Shown: piece after piece, positions 1 to 7,609 of the stretch
Layout: every line of letters starts with the position of its first letter
Numbering within the stretch: position 1 is the stretch's first letter
From: Roseiarcus sp050012775
GTDB taxonomy: Bacteria; Pseudomonadota; Alphaproteobacteria; Rhizobiales; Beijerinckiaceae
Direction: 5' to 3'
DNA length: 64,000 bases
Assembly (NCBI GenBank): GCA_050012775.1
Contig: JBEKGN010000022.1
Location: 1-64,000 of the forward strand
Position numbers and translations under genes: made by a program
Notes under the pieces: generated by a model
What the model was told of the DNA's origin: nothing
Database searches by the model: none
What the model saw: only the letters and a program-made list of their open reading frames with translations

Positions 1-681
1 ATCTCAGGCGAGAGAATCATCCATATCTTGACTCATATTTTCGACCCGCTCGTCCCCTTCAATCGCGCCGCCGCGCGCACTTTCCCGAAAACTGTTGCTC
101 CCGGGACTCACCCCGCTTGGGAGTTACCGTTTTTCGGCGCCGCGGAAGCAAAAGCGCAGGTCGTCGCTTTGGGCGCGAGCGACACGAAGGGTTATTACCT
201 TCCGGAATCCGAGGCTTGGCCCGCCAAGCTCGAGACGTTGTTGCGCCAACGCGGCGTCAACGTGAGCGTGGCCAACCAAGGCGTTAACGGGGATACGTCC
301 GAGGGGATGTTGAGCCGCCTCGACTCCGCCGTCCCCGAGGGAACGCGCGTCGTCATTTTCAATTGTTGCGGCAACGACAACAAAGACAAGCGCCATATTG
401 TCGCCGATCGCGACGGCAACATCAGGACGATCGTCACTCGGCTACGCGCACGGGGAATCGCCGTCGTTTTCAGCGAGAGCGGCAGGCATCCTCAGCCCCC
501 GGACCCTGCTCCTGTCGCGCGAGGCGCGGGCGCATCCTGGTGCGGAATGATTTACCAAGGCGTCCCTCCGGAAGATTTGGAAGAATCGGAAGCTGGCGAG
601 CATCCGAATGCAAATGGGACCGACATCATCGCTGCGCGCATGCTTCCGTGCGTGATGCGCGCCATGGGACGCAAGGGCTGA
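1..681 (+). CDS. SGNH/GDSL-type hydrolase (5' end outside window)
   Basis: Probable esterase or lipase of the SGNH hydrolase superfamily; substrate unknown. Visible blocks in order: block I LGASDTKG with the nucleophile serine, block II NQGVNGDTS with the oxyanion Gly/Asn, block III GNDN, and a C-terminal HPNANG carrying the candidate catalytic histidine. This resembles TesA/arylesterase-like enzymes in which the usual GDS is replaced by GAS. The frame has no stop back to base 1 and no early ATG; the only early candidate is TTG at 28, so the true start probably lies left of the window and a signal peptide may be missing from view. It converges on the small exported protein gene that follows. 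Confidence 0.7.
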   Translation: MSGERIIHILTHIFDPLVPFNRAAARTFPKTVAPGTHPAWELPFFGAAEAKAQVVALGASDTKGYYLPESEAWPAKLETLLRQRGVNVSVANQGVNGDTSEGMLSRLDSAVPEGTRVVIFNCCGNDNKDKRHIVADRDGNIRTIVTRLRARGIAVVFSESGRHPQPPDPAPVARGAGASWCGMIYQGVPPEDLEESEAGEHPNANGTDIIAARMLPCVMRAMGRKG

Positions 682-798
682 GTCCCGGCGTCTCGCTCAA
701 GTAAAGATAAATGCGGACCGCCTGATGGACCTGGCCGCCAGTCGAGCACGACGAGGCCCGTCGCGGTCCCCCGCTCTTCGGCGAGCCAGCTCCATCGC

Positions 799-1092
799 CT
801 ACGGCCGCCGCCGCTTTCCCCCGACATCGAACTCCATGCGCTCGCGTCCGCGGCGTTCACGCGAAATTTCGAGCCCGCCGTGAGCGCGTCTTCGGCCGTC
901 CGCGCGGGGCCCGCCGGACTCGCCATCCGGCGCCGCGATGGCTCCGGTCGCGGACGGCCCGAGCCGGGCGAGGCATGCGTTGTAGGCGAGCGGTTCTTCG
1001 TATTTCGCGCAGGCCGGGTTGTCCTCGGCGCGCGCCGGCGCGCCGACGCAGAGAACGCCGAGTCCGATCGCGAGAATGAACGCGTGACGCAT
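799..1092 (-). CDS. Small exported hypothetical protein
   Basis: A 97-residue protein with a Sec-type signal peptide (MRHAFILAIGLGVLCVGAPARA) and a mature part starting near EDNPACAKYEEPLAYNAC. The two cysteines about 15 residues apart are probably a periplasmic disulfide. The C-terminus is Arg/Gly-rich and basic. A GTG at 1107 would also open this frame, but the ATG at 1092 has a GAGGG ribosome site lying in the pheT stop region and puts the signal peptide at the N-terminus. It starts 11 bases after the pheT stop codon, so it is probably the last cistron of the rpmI-rplT-pheS-pheT transcript. I recognise the PACAKYEEPLAYNAC block as a pattern seen in rhizobial small secreted proteins, but know no function. 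Confidence 0.65.
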   Translation of the reverse strand: MRHAFILAIGLGVLCVGAPARAEDNPACAKYEEPLAYNACLARLGPSATGAIAAPDGESGGPRADGRRRAHGGLEISRERRGRERMEFDVGGKRRRP

Positions 1093-1103
1093 GGTCCGAT
1101 CCC

Positions 1104-3521
1104 TCACAGCCGCAACGTCGCGCCGGTCTTCTTGCCGACCTCGGCGACGATTTTGGCGACGACGGCCTCGATTTCGGCATCGGTCAGCGTGCGCTCGCGC
1201 GGCTGCAATGTCACGGTGATGGCGATGGATTTATGGCCCTCCGGCACGCCGGGGCCGCGATAGACGTCGAACACGTCGGCGTTGGCGATCAGGGCGCGGT
1301 CGGCGCCGAGCGCCGCCTTGAGGATTTCGCCGGCGCGCGCGCCTTCCGCGACGACGAAGGCGAGGTCGCGCTCGAGCGGCATGAATTCCGAGCGCTCCAG
1401 CTTGGGCCTAGCCTTGGTCGGCCGCGCCTTGGGCGCGGGGATCGCGTCGAGCGTGATTTCGAACGCGACGATCGGTCCCTCCGCGTCGAGCGCCTCGCAG
1501 GCGCTCGGGTGCAATTCGCCGAACCAGCCGGCGATGATTTTCGGCCCGAATTGCAGCGTCGCCGAGCGTCCGGGATGAAGGAAGGCCGGGCCGCCGGGGA
1601 CGACCTGCACGGCGTTGGCGGCGATTCCGAGCGCGGCCAGAAGCGCCAGCGCGTCGCTCTTGGCGTCGAACGCGTCGACCGCCGAGAGCGATCCGCTTGC
1701 GCCCGACCAATGGCGCCCCTCGCCGCGCGCCTTGGCCATGCCGCGCCGCACTGCGGCGGCGGCGATGCGCTGGTCGTTCTCGCCGTCGCCGAGGAAGATC
1801 TGCCCGACCTCGAACAGCGCGACGTCCTTGAGGCCGCGCCGCGCGTTGCGCTCCGCCGCGGCGACGAGGCCGGGGATGAGGCTCGGGCGCATGTCGGAGA
1901 GATCGGCGGCGATCGGATTGGCGAGCGCCAGAGCGGGCGCGCCGCCGCCGAACAATTCCGCCTTCGGCTTGGCGATGAACGACCAGGTCACGGCTTCGCG
2001 AAGGCCGAGCGCCGCCAGGGCGCGCTTGGCGGCGCGGGTGCGCTTTTGCAGCAGCGTGAGGACGGGCCGGGGCACGCCCGCATCGAGCCGCGCCAGCGGC
2101 GTCGTCGGCACGCGATCGAGGCCGACGATGCGCACGATCTGCTCGACGATGTCGGCCTTGCCGTCGATGTCGGGGCGCCAATTGGGAACGATCGCCTTGC
2201 CGTCCTCCACAGCGAAGCCGAGGCGCGCGAGAATCGCTTCGCCTTCGTCTCGCGGGATGTCGAGGCCGACGAGGCGCGCGACTTCGCCATAGGGGAAATC
2301 GACCGCGCGCCTCGGCGTCGTCGGATCGCCGGCGACGATCAGGCGCGAGGGCTCGCCGCCGCAGAGATCGACGACCATCCGCGTCGCCAGTTCGGCGCCG
2401 GGGATGCAGAAGTCGGGATCGACGCCGCGCTCGAAGCGATAGCGCGCGTCGGTGACGATGCCGAGCTTGCGCCCGGTCTGCGCGATATTGGCGGGGTCCC
2501 ACAACGCGCTCTCGATCAGCACGTCGCGCGTTTGCGCATCGCAGCCGGAATGTTCGCCGCCCATGATTCCGGCGATCGATTCGACGCCGTTTTCGTCGGC
2601 GATGACCACCATGCCCTCATCGAGCGCGTAAGATTTGCCGTCGAGCGCCAGCACGCTTTCGCCGGCCCGGGCGCGCCGCACGTGCAGCGCGTCGGCGACC
2701 TTGGCGAGATCGAACACGTGCAGCGGGCGGCCGCGATCGAAAGTGATGTAATTGGTGACGTCGACGAGCGCGTTGATGGGTCGGAGGCCGATCGCGCGCA
2801 GGCGCTTTTGCATCCACTCCGGCGACGGGCCGTTCTTGACGCCGCGCACCAGGCGCAGCGCGAAGGCGGGGCAGAGGCGCGCGTCCTCGGCGGAGAAATC
2901 GAGCGTGACGGCGGTCGGGCAGTCGAAGCTTCCCGCGACGGGCGCCGGCTCTTGCGTCTTCAGCGTTCCCAGCCCCGCCGCGGCGAGGTCGCGCGCGATT
3001 CCCGCGACGCCCGTGGCGTCGGGGCGGTTGGGCGTGAGATTGATGTCGATGACGGGATCGTCGAGGCCGGCGTAGGCCGCATAGGCCCGCCCGACCGGGG
3101 CGTCGTCGGGCAGCTCGATGATGCCCTCGTGATCGTTGGACAGCTGCAGCTCGGCGGCCGAACACAGCATGCCATGCGATTCGACGCCGCGGATGACGCC
3201 CTTGGCGAGCGTGATGGCTTTCCCCGGAATGAAGGTCCCGACCGGCGAGAACACGCTTCTCATGCCGGTGCGCGCGTTGGGCGCGCCGCACACGACCTGC
3301 ACCGGCGCCCCGCCGGCGTCGACCATGCAGACGCGCAGGCGGTCGGCGTTGGGATGCGGCTTGGCTTCGATCACGCGCGCGACGACGAAGCCGCGGTATT
3401 TCGCGCTCGGGTCCTCGACGCCCTCGACCTCCAGGCCGATGCGCGTCAGCGCGTCGACGATCTCGGCGAGCGAAGCCGAGGTTTCCAAGTGGTCTTTGAG
3501 CCAGGAGAGGGTGAGTTTCAT
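1104..3521 (-). CDS. pheT: Phenylalanine--tRNA ligase beta subunit
   Basis: Beta chain of the cytoplasmic alpha2-beta2 phenylalanyl-tRNA synthetase, charging tRNA-Phe together with PheS. At 805 residues it is full length. In order: N-terminal MKLTLSWLKDHL; an EMAP-like tRNA-binding OB domain at about 40-150 (KPHPNADRLRVC, VVCGAPNARTGM); B3/B4 editing domain at about 215-390 (NALVDVTNYI); B5 domain at about 400-480; catalytic-like core; and the ferredoxin-fold anticodon-binding domain at about 710-805 (FMPLERDLAFVV). It lies downstream of pheS with a 274-base gap filled by inverted repeats. The next gene uses a ribosome site inside its stop region. Confidence 0.97.
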   Translation of the reverse strand: MKLTLSWLKDHLETSASLAEIVDALTRIGLEVEGVEDPSAKYRGFVVARVIEAKPHPNADRLRVCMVDAGGAPVQVVCGAPNARTGMRSVFSPVGTFIPGKAITLAKGVIRGVESHGMLCSAAELQLSNDHEGIIELPDDAPVGRAYAAYAGLDDPVIDINLTPNRPDATGVAGIARDLAAAGLGTLKTQEPAPVAGSFDCPTAVTLDFSAEDARLCPAFALRLVRGVKNGPSPEWMQKRLRAIGLRPINALVDVTNYITFDRGRPLHVFDLAKVADALHVRRARAGESVLALDGKSYALDEGMVVIADENGVESIAGIMGGEHSGCDAQTRDVLIESALWDPANIAQTGRKLGIVTDARYRFERGVDPDFCIPGAELATRMVVDLCGGEPSRLIVAGDPTTPRRAVDFPYGEVARLVGLDIPRDEGEAILARLGFAVEDGKAIVPNWRPDIDGKADIVEQIVRIVGLDRVPTTPLARLDAGVPRPVLTLLQKRTRAAKRALAALGLREAVTWSFIAKPKAELFGGGAPALALANPIAADLSDMRPSLIPGLVAAAERNARRGLKDVALFEVGQIFLGDGENDQRIAAAAVRRGMAKARGEGRHWSGASGSLSAVDAFDAKSDALALLAALGIAANAVQVVPGGPAFLHPGRSATLQFGPKIIAGWFGELHPSACEALDAEGPIVAFEITLDAIPAPKARPTKARPKLERSEFMPLERDLAFVVAEGARAGEILKAALGADRALIANADVFDVYRGPGVPEGHKSIAITVTLQPRERTLTDAEIEAVVAKIVAEVGKKTGATLRL

Positions 3522-3551
3522 GGGGCGATCATGACGGGTGCTGCGTGATTG

Positions 3552-3710
3552 GCCCCTTCCCCCCTCGCGGGGGAAGGTGGCCGGCGGAGCCGGCCGGATG
3601 AGGGGGCGTCTCAGGATAAAGCGCTACCCTTGCGGCGCGTCGCCCAAGCCGAACCGCCCCCTCATCCGACGCGCTTCGCGCGCCACCTTCCCCCGCGAGC
3701 GGGGAAGGGG
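3552..3710. repeat. Pair of inverted REP-like palindromic elements in the pheS-pheT gap
   Basis: Two copies of a GC-rich palindromic element lie head to head. Copy 1 (about 3552-3607) holds a CCTTCCCCC/GGGGGAAGG hairpin followed by GGCCGGC/GCCGGCC and GATGAGGGGG. Copy 2 (about 3654-3710) reads the opposite way: CCCCCTCATCCGACGCGC, then a CCTTCCCCC/GGGGAAGG hairpin. A shorter version lies at 7485-7507 and a related hairpin follows icd. Because the copies are inverted, the pheS-pheT transcript could fold into one long structure. They are probably dispersed repeats of this genome. Confidence 0.75.
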
Positions 3711-3795
3711 TTCGCGCACTTTCTAGCGGAATGCATTGGCAAAGCCGACAAATATTTCGATCGGCAAGGTCGCGCGTCTCCTGAGCCGCGTCGCC

Positions 3796-4878
3796 TCACC
3801 CGCTCAATCCCCCCGCCAGCGTCGGCACGTCGAGCGGCTTGAAGCCGTAATGGTCGATCCAGCGCAGATCGGCGTCGAAGAAATCGCGCAAGTCCGGCAG
3901 GCCGTACTTGAGCATCGCGATGCGATCGATGCCGAGGCCCCAGGCGAAGCCCTGATAGACCTCCGGATCGACGCCGCAATTCCTCAGCACATTGGCGTGG
4001 ACCATGCCGCAACCCAGGATTTCCAGCCAATCCTCGCCCTCGCCGAAGCGAATTTCGCCGCCCGAGCGCCGACATTGGATGTCGACCTCCATCGAGGGCG
4101 AGGTGAAGGGGAAGAAGCTCGGCCGGAAGCGCATGTTCACTTTCGGCACTTCGAAGAACGCCTTGCAGAATTCCTCGAGCACCCATTTGAGATTGGCGAG
4201 CGTCGCCGACTTGTCGATCACCAGCCCCTCGACCTGATGGAACATCGGCGTGTGCGTCTGGTCGGCGTCGCAGCGATAGGTGCGGCCGGGACAGACGACG
4301 CGGATCGGCGGCTCCTGCGCCACCATCGCGCGCACCTGCACGGGGCTCGTATGCGTGCGCAACAGCTTGCGCTCGCCGTTGGCGTCCGGGGCGAAGAAGA
4401 ACGTGTCGTGCATTTCGCGCGCGGGGTGGCCGAGCGGAAAGTTGAGCTTGGTGAAGTTGTATTCGTCGGTTTCGATGTCCGGGCCTTCGGCGATCGAGAA
4501 GCCCATGTCGGCGAAGATCGCGGTGATTTCGTCGAAGACCTGGCTGATGGGGTGGATGCGCCCGCGCTCGATGCCCGCGCGGGGCGCCGGCAGCGTCATG
4601 TCGAGCGCCTCGCGCTCGAGCTGCGCCTGCAGCGCCGCCGCCTTCAGCACCGACCGGCGTGCGCTGAGCGCCTCGGCGACCTGGTCCTTGAGGGCGTTGA
4701 TCGCGGCGCCGTTGTTCTTGCGCTCCTCGGGCGACATCTTGCCCAAAGTGGCGAGCAGGGCGGAAATCGAGCCCTTCTTGCCCAGCGCCGCGACGCGCAC
4801 GGCTTCCAGCGCGGCTTCGTCGCGGGCGTCGGCGATCGAAGCGAGGGTTTGCTGTTGCAGGGCGGAAAGATCGGTCAT
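3796..4878 (-). CDS. pheS: Phenylalanine--tRNA ligase alpha subunit
   Basis: Catalytic alpha chain of phenylalanyl-tRNA synthetase. With the start at ATG 4878 (MTDLSALQQQ) the protein is 360 residues, the usual family length. It has the N-terminal coiled-coil arm (about 1-85), then the class II core with RIHPISQVFDEI, motif 2 (RTYRCDADQTHTPMFHQVEG) and motif 3 (GFAWGLGIDRIAMLKYGLPD). An upstream in-frame start at 4959 would add 27 residues encoded by the heptamer repeat and has no family support, so I rejected it. Gene order rplT-pheS-pheT is standard; the rplT-pheS spacer carries an inverted heptamer repeat. Confidence 0.97.
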   Translation of the reverse strand: MTDLSALQQQTLASIADARDEAALEAVRVAALGKKGSISALLATLGKMSPEERKNNGAAINALKDQVAEALSARRSVLKAAALQAQLEREALDMTLPAPRAGIERGRIHPISQVFDEITAIFADMGFSIAEGPDIETDEYNFTKLNFPLGHPAREMHDTFFFAPDANGERKLLRTHTSPVQVRAMVAQEPPIRVVCPGRTYRCDADQTHTPMFHQVEGLVIDKSATLANLKWVLEEFCKAFFEVPKVNMRFRPSFFPFTSPSMEVDIQCRRSGGEIRFGEGEDWLEILGCGMVHANVLRNCGVDPEVYQGFAWGLGIDRIAMLKYGLPDLRDFFDADLRWIDHYGFKPLDVPTLAGGLSG

Positions 4879-4900
4879 GACGGGGGCCTTGGCGTTTGCC

Positions 4901-4984
4901 GGGCAGTAGGCAGTAGGCAGTAGGCAGAGGGCAGAGGGCAGAGGGCAGCCCTTCTTCACTGCCTACTGCCTACTGCCCACTGCC
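4901..4984. repeat. Heptamer tandem repeat forming a 21-bp perfect inverted repeat
   Basis: Between rplT and pheS, CAGTAGG occurs three times and CAGAGGG three times in tandem (4904-4945), followed by the reverse-complement heptamers ACTGCCT/ACTGCCC (4958-4984). Bases 4901-4921 and 4958-4978 are a perfect 21-bp inverted repeat with a 36-base loop. In the rplT-pheS mRNA this would form a long stem just upstream of the pheS ribosome site. No oligo-T follows, so it is not a classical terminator. Confidence 0.85.
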
Positions 4985-4995
4985 CCGTCTGCCTC

Positions 4996-5361
4996 TCACG
5001 CCGCCTTGGGCAGATGCCCCTTGGCCGTTTCGACGATCGCGGCGAAAGCCGCCGGCTCGCTGATGGCGAGGTCCGAAAGCACCTTGCGGTCGACTTCGAC
5101 GCCGGCGGTGATCAGGCCGGAAATGAATCGGCTGTAGGTGAGGCCGTGCTCGCGCACCGCCGCGTTGATGCGCTGGATCCACAGCGCGCGGAACTCGCGC
5201 TTGCGGTTCTTGCGGTCGCGATACGAATATTGCATCGCCTTTTCGACCGCCTGCTTGGCGGCGCGAATGGTGTTCTTGCGGCGGCCGAAATAGCCTTTGG
5301 CGGCGCGCAGGACTTTCTTGTGCTTGGCGTGGCTGGTTACGCCGCGTTTGACGCGTGACAT
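4996..5361 (-). CDS. rplT: 50S ribosomal protein L20
   Basis: Large-subunit protein that binds 23S rRNA early in assembly and, in several bacteria, represses its own operon. It is 121 residues with the typical basic start MSRVKRGVTSHAKHKKVLR and the conserved core RKREFRALWIQRINAA and GLTYSRFI. It follows rpmI by 34 bases and precedes pheS by 117 bases. The rpmI-rplT-pheST order is common, but infC, usually upstream of rpmI, is absent: the next gene upstream is a divergent carbonic anhydrase. Confidence 0.98.
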   Translation of the reverse strand: MSRVKRGVTSHAKHKKVLRAAKGYFGRRKNTIRAAKQAVEKAMQYSYRDRKNRKREFRALWIQRINAAVREHGLTYSRFISGLITAGVEVDRKVLSDLAISEPAAFAAIVETAKGHLPKAA

Positions 5362-5395
5362 CAGATCTCTCCGGGAAATTCAGGGCAGGGGCGGG

Positions 5396-5596
5396 TCAGC
5401 CGTTCGGCAGGAAGAATTTTTTCACCTTGTCGCCGTCGGATTTGAACAAGACGGCCGTGCCGCGCAGATTGCGGATCTGCTTGGTCGTGCGCTTGATCAT
5501 GCCGTGGCGCTTGCCCGCCTGGGCGTAGACCACTTTGCCGGTTCCCGTGACCTTGAAGCGCTTTTTCGCGCCCGATTTCGTCTTCAGCTTGGGCAT
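5396..5596 (-). CDS. rpmI: 50S ribosomal protein L35
   Basis: Small basic large-subunit protein, 66 residues (MPKLKTKSGAKKRFKVTGTG to KKFFLPNG), the full family length. The frame is open further upstream, but the ATG at 5596 gives the conserved N-terminus and has an AGGAG ribosome site. It is the first gene of the rpmI-rplT-pheS-pheT cluster. It is preceded by a short leader with a hairpin-U4 structure (5668-5707) and a candidate promoter (5721-5749). Confidence 0.97.
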   Translation of the reverse strand: MPKLKTKSGAKKRFKVTGTGKVVYAQAGKRHGMIKRTTKQIRNLRGTAVLFKSDGDKVKKFFLPNG

Positions 5597-5667
5597 TTGG
5601 CTCTCCTGGGCTTGACGCCCTCTTGGAGTTGGCGGGCGTGAAAGGCCCGTTCGCGTCGGAATGAGCG

Positions 5668-5707
5668 AAAAGAACCGCCACGGCAGCCCTATACGGCCGG
5701 GCGGTTC
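5668..5707 (-). terminator. Attenuator-like hairpin in the rpmI leader
   Basis: Read on the minus strand, GAACCGCC (5707-5700) pairs with GGCGGTTC (5679-5672), extended inward by GGC/GCC pairs (5699-5696 with 5684-5681, one bulged base). This gives a 12-bp stem with an 11-base loop, followed directly by TTTTCGC. It has the form of an intrinsic terminator but lies 72-111 bases upstream of the rpmI start, with no minus-strand gene before it to terminate. It is therefore more likely a leader attenuator or a 5' stabilising hairpin. Confidence 0.5.
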
Positions 5708-5720
5708 GGATAGACGCGCG

Positions 5721-5749
5721 CTTTTATGCGAAAGGCGCCGCGGGCGCAA
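5721..5749 (-). promoter_or_regulatory. Candidate promoter for rpmI-rplT-pheST
   Basis: On the minus strand TTGCGC (5749-5744) and TAAAAG (5726-5721) are separated by 17 bases, a fair match to a housekeeping promoter. Transcription would begin near 5714, just before the leader hairpin. Found by eye only. Confidence 0.35.
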
Positions 5750-5888
5750 GAGCGGCGCCGCACGCATTTGTCCGCGCGCCTAGCCATAGTTGATGAGCGC
5801 GTGGGCTTGTCGCGCCCTGCCCAATCGCTTAGTTGCGGTGCAGCATGAACTTCGCCGCGCCCGGCGAGCCCTAATGTTGGAAGGCCCC

Positions 5889-6491
5889 ATGGACCCTCTC
5901 CTCGAAGGCTACCGCCGGTTTCGCTCCGAAATCTGGCCCGCCGAGCGCGCGCGCTACGAGGCGCTGGCGCATTGGGGCCAGAGCCCAGAAACGATGGTCG
6001 TCGCCTGCTCGGATTCGCGCGTCGATCCGCAGATGATCTTCGGCGCCGTGGCGGGCGAAATGTTCGTGCTGCGCAACATCGCCGGGCTGGTGCCGCCCTA
6101 TCAGCCGGACGCCGGCTATCACGGCGCCAGCGCGGCGATCGAGTTCGGCGTGCGCGTATTGAAGGTTTCACGGCTCGTCGTGCTCGGCCACGCGCAATGC
6201 GGCGGCGTTCGCGCCATGGCGCTGGGCGCGCCGCCTGAGGCGCGCGACTTCGTCGCCTCCTGGGTCGAGATCGCCAAGCCGGCGCTCAGCGCCGAGGGCG
6301 GCGACGAAGCGGGGCGGCTCGAAAACGCCGAGGTCGCGGTGGTGCGGCTCTCGCTCGCCAATCTCATGACCTTTCCCTGGGTCGCCGAAGCCGTGGCGGC
6401 GGGCCGCCTCGCTCTGCGCGGCTTCCGCTTCGACATCCACACCGGCGCGCTGTCGCGCGTCGAGGCCGACGGCGTTTGGCCGGTCGAATAG
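5889..6491 (+). CDS. Beta-carbonic anhydrase
   Basis: Cytoplasmic zinc enzyme interconverting CO2 and bicarbonate. The 200-residue protein (from MDPLLEGYRRF) has the beta-class motifs: CSDSRVDP with the first zinc cysteine and the Asp-Arg dyad, FVLRNIAGLVPP, then GHAQCGGVRA with the zinc histidine and second cysteine. ATGs at 5790 and 5874 are in frame upstream, but ATG 5889 has a GGAAGG ribosome site and fits the usual family N-terminus. It is divergent from rpmI; the next gene follows after 56 bases and may be cotranscribed. Confidence 0.93.
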   Translation: MDPLLEGYRRFRSEIWPAERARYEALAHWGQSPETMVVACSDSRVDPQMIFGAVAGEMFVLRNIAGLVPPYQPDAGYHGASAAIEFGVRVLKVSRLVVLGHAQCGGVRAMALGAPPEARDFVASWVEIAKPALSAEGGDEAGRLENAEVAVVRLSLANLMTFPWVAEAVAAGRLALRGFRFDIHTGALSRVEADGVWPVE

Positions 6492-6547
6492 GCCGCCTCG
6501 CGCGGGATGCGCTGGCGCCGCCTCGTGCGGCGGCGTAGATTACGGCG

Positions 6548-7366
6548 ATGAACGACGCCGCGCCCCCCTTGGAAACGCCGACCCGCCTGACGGCGCGCGC
6601 GCTCATCGTCGGCGAGCGCATCGACACCGCCGGGCTCGAGCGTCCCGACATGATCTCCTCGCTGCCGCTGGCCTTTCGCGTCGGCCATGGCGGCATGGTC
6701 GCGCTGTTCCGCTTCGGCGCGGCGGTCATGGTCGGCCTGACGCCGCTCGAAGAGGAGGACACGCTCGCCAAGCTGAAGGCGCGCGTCACCGGCGCGCGGG
6801 CGCGCGGCGACGACGAGATCGCGGTGTTCGAGATCGCGCCCGAGGGCGAGGGCCAGGCCGAGGCGGGCGGGCCGATCCAGATCAAGAATCTTTCGCCGCA
6901 ACGCTTTCTCGTCATCGCCGACGCGCTCGCCAAGACGGTGGCGCTCGCGCGCGACGAGCGCGAGGTCAACGCCGTTTTCGACGTCGTCGAACCGTTCGCG
7001 TTCGAACTCGCGCGCAGCGGCAAGCCGCCGTTCCGCCGCAAGGCGATGCTGCGCCTGATCGGCCAGGCGCTGCTCGCCCAACACCGGGTCTCGGGCCGGG
7101 TCGCGGTGGAGGAAAAGCCCGACGTGCTGTGGGACCGCCCCGATCTGGAGCGCCTCTACGCGCGGCTCGAAGACGAATACGAATTGAAGGAGCGCGCCGG
7201 CGCCCTCAAGCGCAAGCTCGACGTCATCGTCGAGACCGCCCATGCGCTCACCGACATCATCGACGCCGACCGCGCGACGCGGCTGGAGGCGACGATCGTG
7301 GTGCTGATCGTCGCCGAGCTGATTGCGTCGGTGATTCAGATTTATCTGGCGGCGCATGGGAGGTGA
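6548..7366 (+). CDS. RMD1/YagE (DUF155) family protein
   Basis: A 272-residue protein resembling the DUF155 family, which includes yeast Rmd1 and mitochondrial RMND1; its bacterial role is unknown. The N-terminal half is mixed alpha/beta (ARALIVGERIDT, GGMVALFRFGAAVMVGL). The C-terminal half is helical, with DRPDLERLYARLEDEYELKE, and ends in one membrane helix (VVLIVAELIASVIQIYLAA) with a few cytoplasmic residues, so it is probably tail-anchored in the inner membrane. It follows the carbonic anhydrase closely on the same strand. Confidence 0.8.
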   Translation: MNDAAPPLETPTRLTARALIVGERIDTAGLERPDMISSLPLAFRVGHGGMVALFRFGAAVMVGLTPLEEEDTLAKLKARVTGARARGDDEIAVFEIAPEGEGQAEAGGPIQIKNLSPQRFLVIADALAKTVALARDEREVNAVFDVVEPFAFELARSGKPPFRRKAMLRLIGQALLAQHRVSGRVAVEEKPDVLWDRPDLERLYARLEDEYELKERAGALKRKLDVIVETAHALTDIIDADRATRLEATIVVLIVAELIASVIQIYLAAHGR

Positions 7367-7484
7367 GGGGGCTCGGCTGCGCCTTGAGGCGCGCGGCCTT
7401 CGCCGGCGGCAGCGCGGAAAGGATCGCGCTCGAATTCGGCGAGCCCGCATGGCGGCGTGCGTCAGCCAAATTGAAGGGCGCGCT

Positions 7485-7507
7485 CCTTCCCCCCTTGCGG
7501 GGGAAGG
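7485..7507. repeat. Short REP-like hairpin
   Basis: CCTTCCCCC (7485-7493) and GGGGGAAGG (7499-7507) form a 9-bp perfect stem matching the core of the two elements between pheT and pheS. It lies in the 243-base gap between the RMD1-like gene and the BenE-like gene. No oligo-T follows it. Confidence 0.6.
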
Positions 7508-7609
7508 TGTCGCGCGCCCTTCGACTTTCGCCGGCGTCTTCGCTTCGCTCGCCCAAGCGCGCTAAGCTCGCCCCGAAGCGATTCTCAACTTACCGATCCG
7601 GCCCGCCTC

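Noticed and set aside
1233..3548. 771-codon open frame antisense to pheT
   Set aside because: Arg/Asp/Glu/Ala-rich composition with no motif; a typical GC-rich shadow of a complete pheT.
4879..4959. 27-residue N-terminal extension of PheS
   Set aside because: It is encoded by the heptamer repeat; the 360-residue form starting at 4878 matches the family.
4901..4984. CRISPR-like array
   Set aside because: Units are 7 bases without spacers and turn into their own reverse complement; not a CRISPR array, and none was seen elsewhere.
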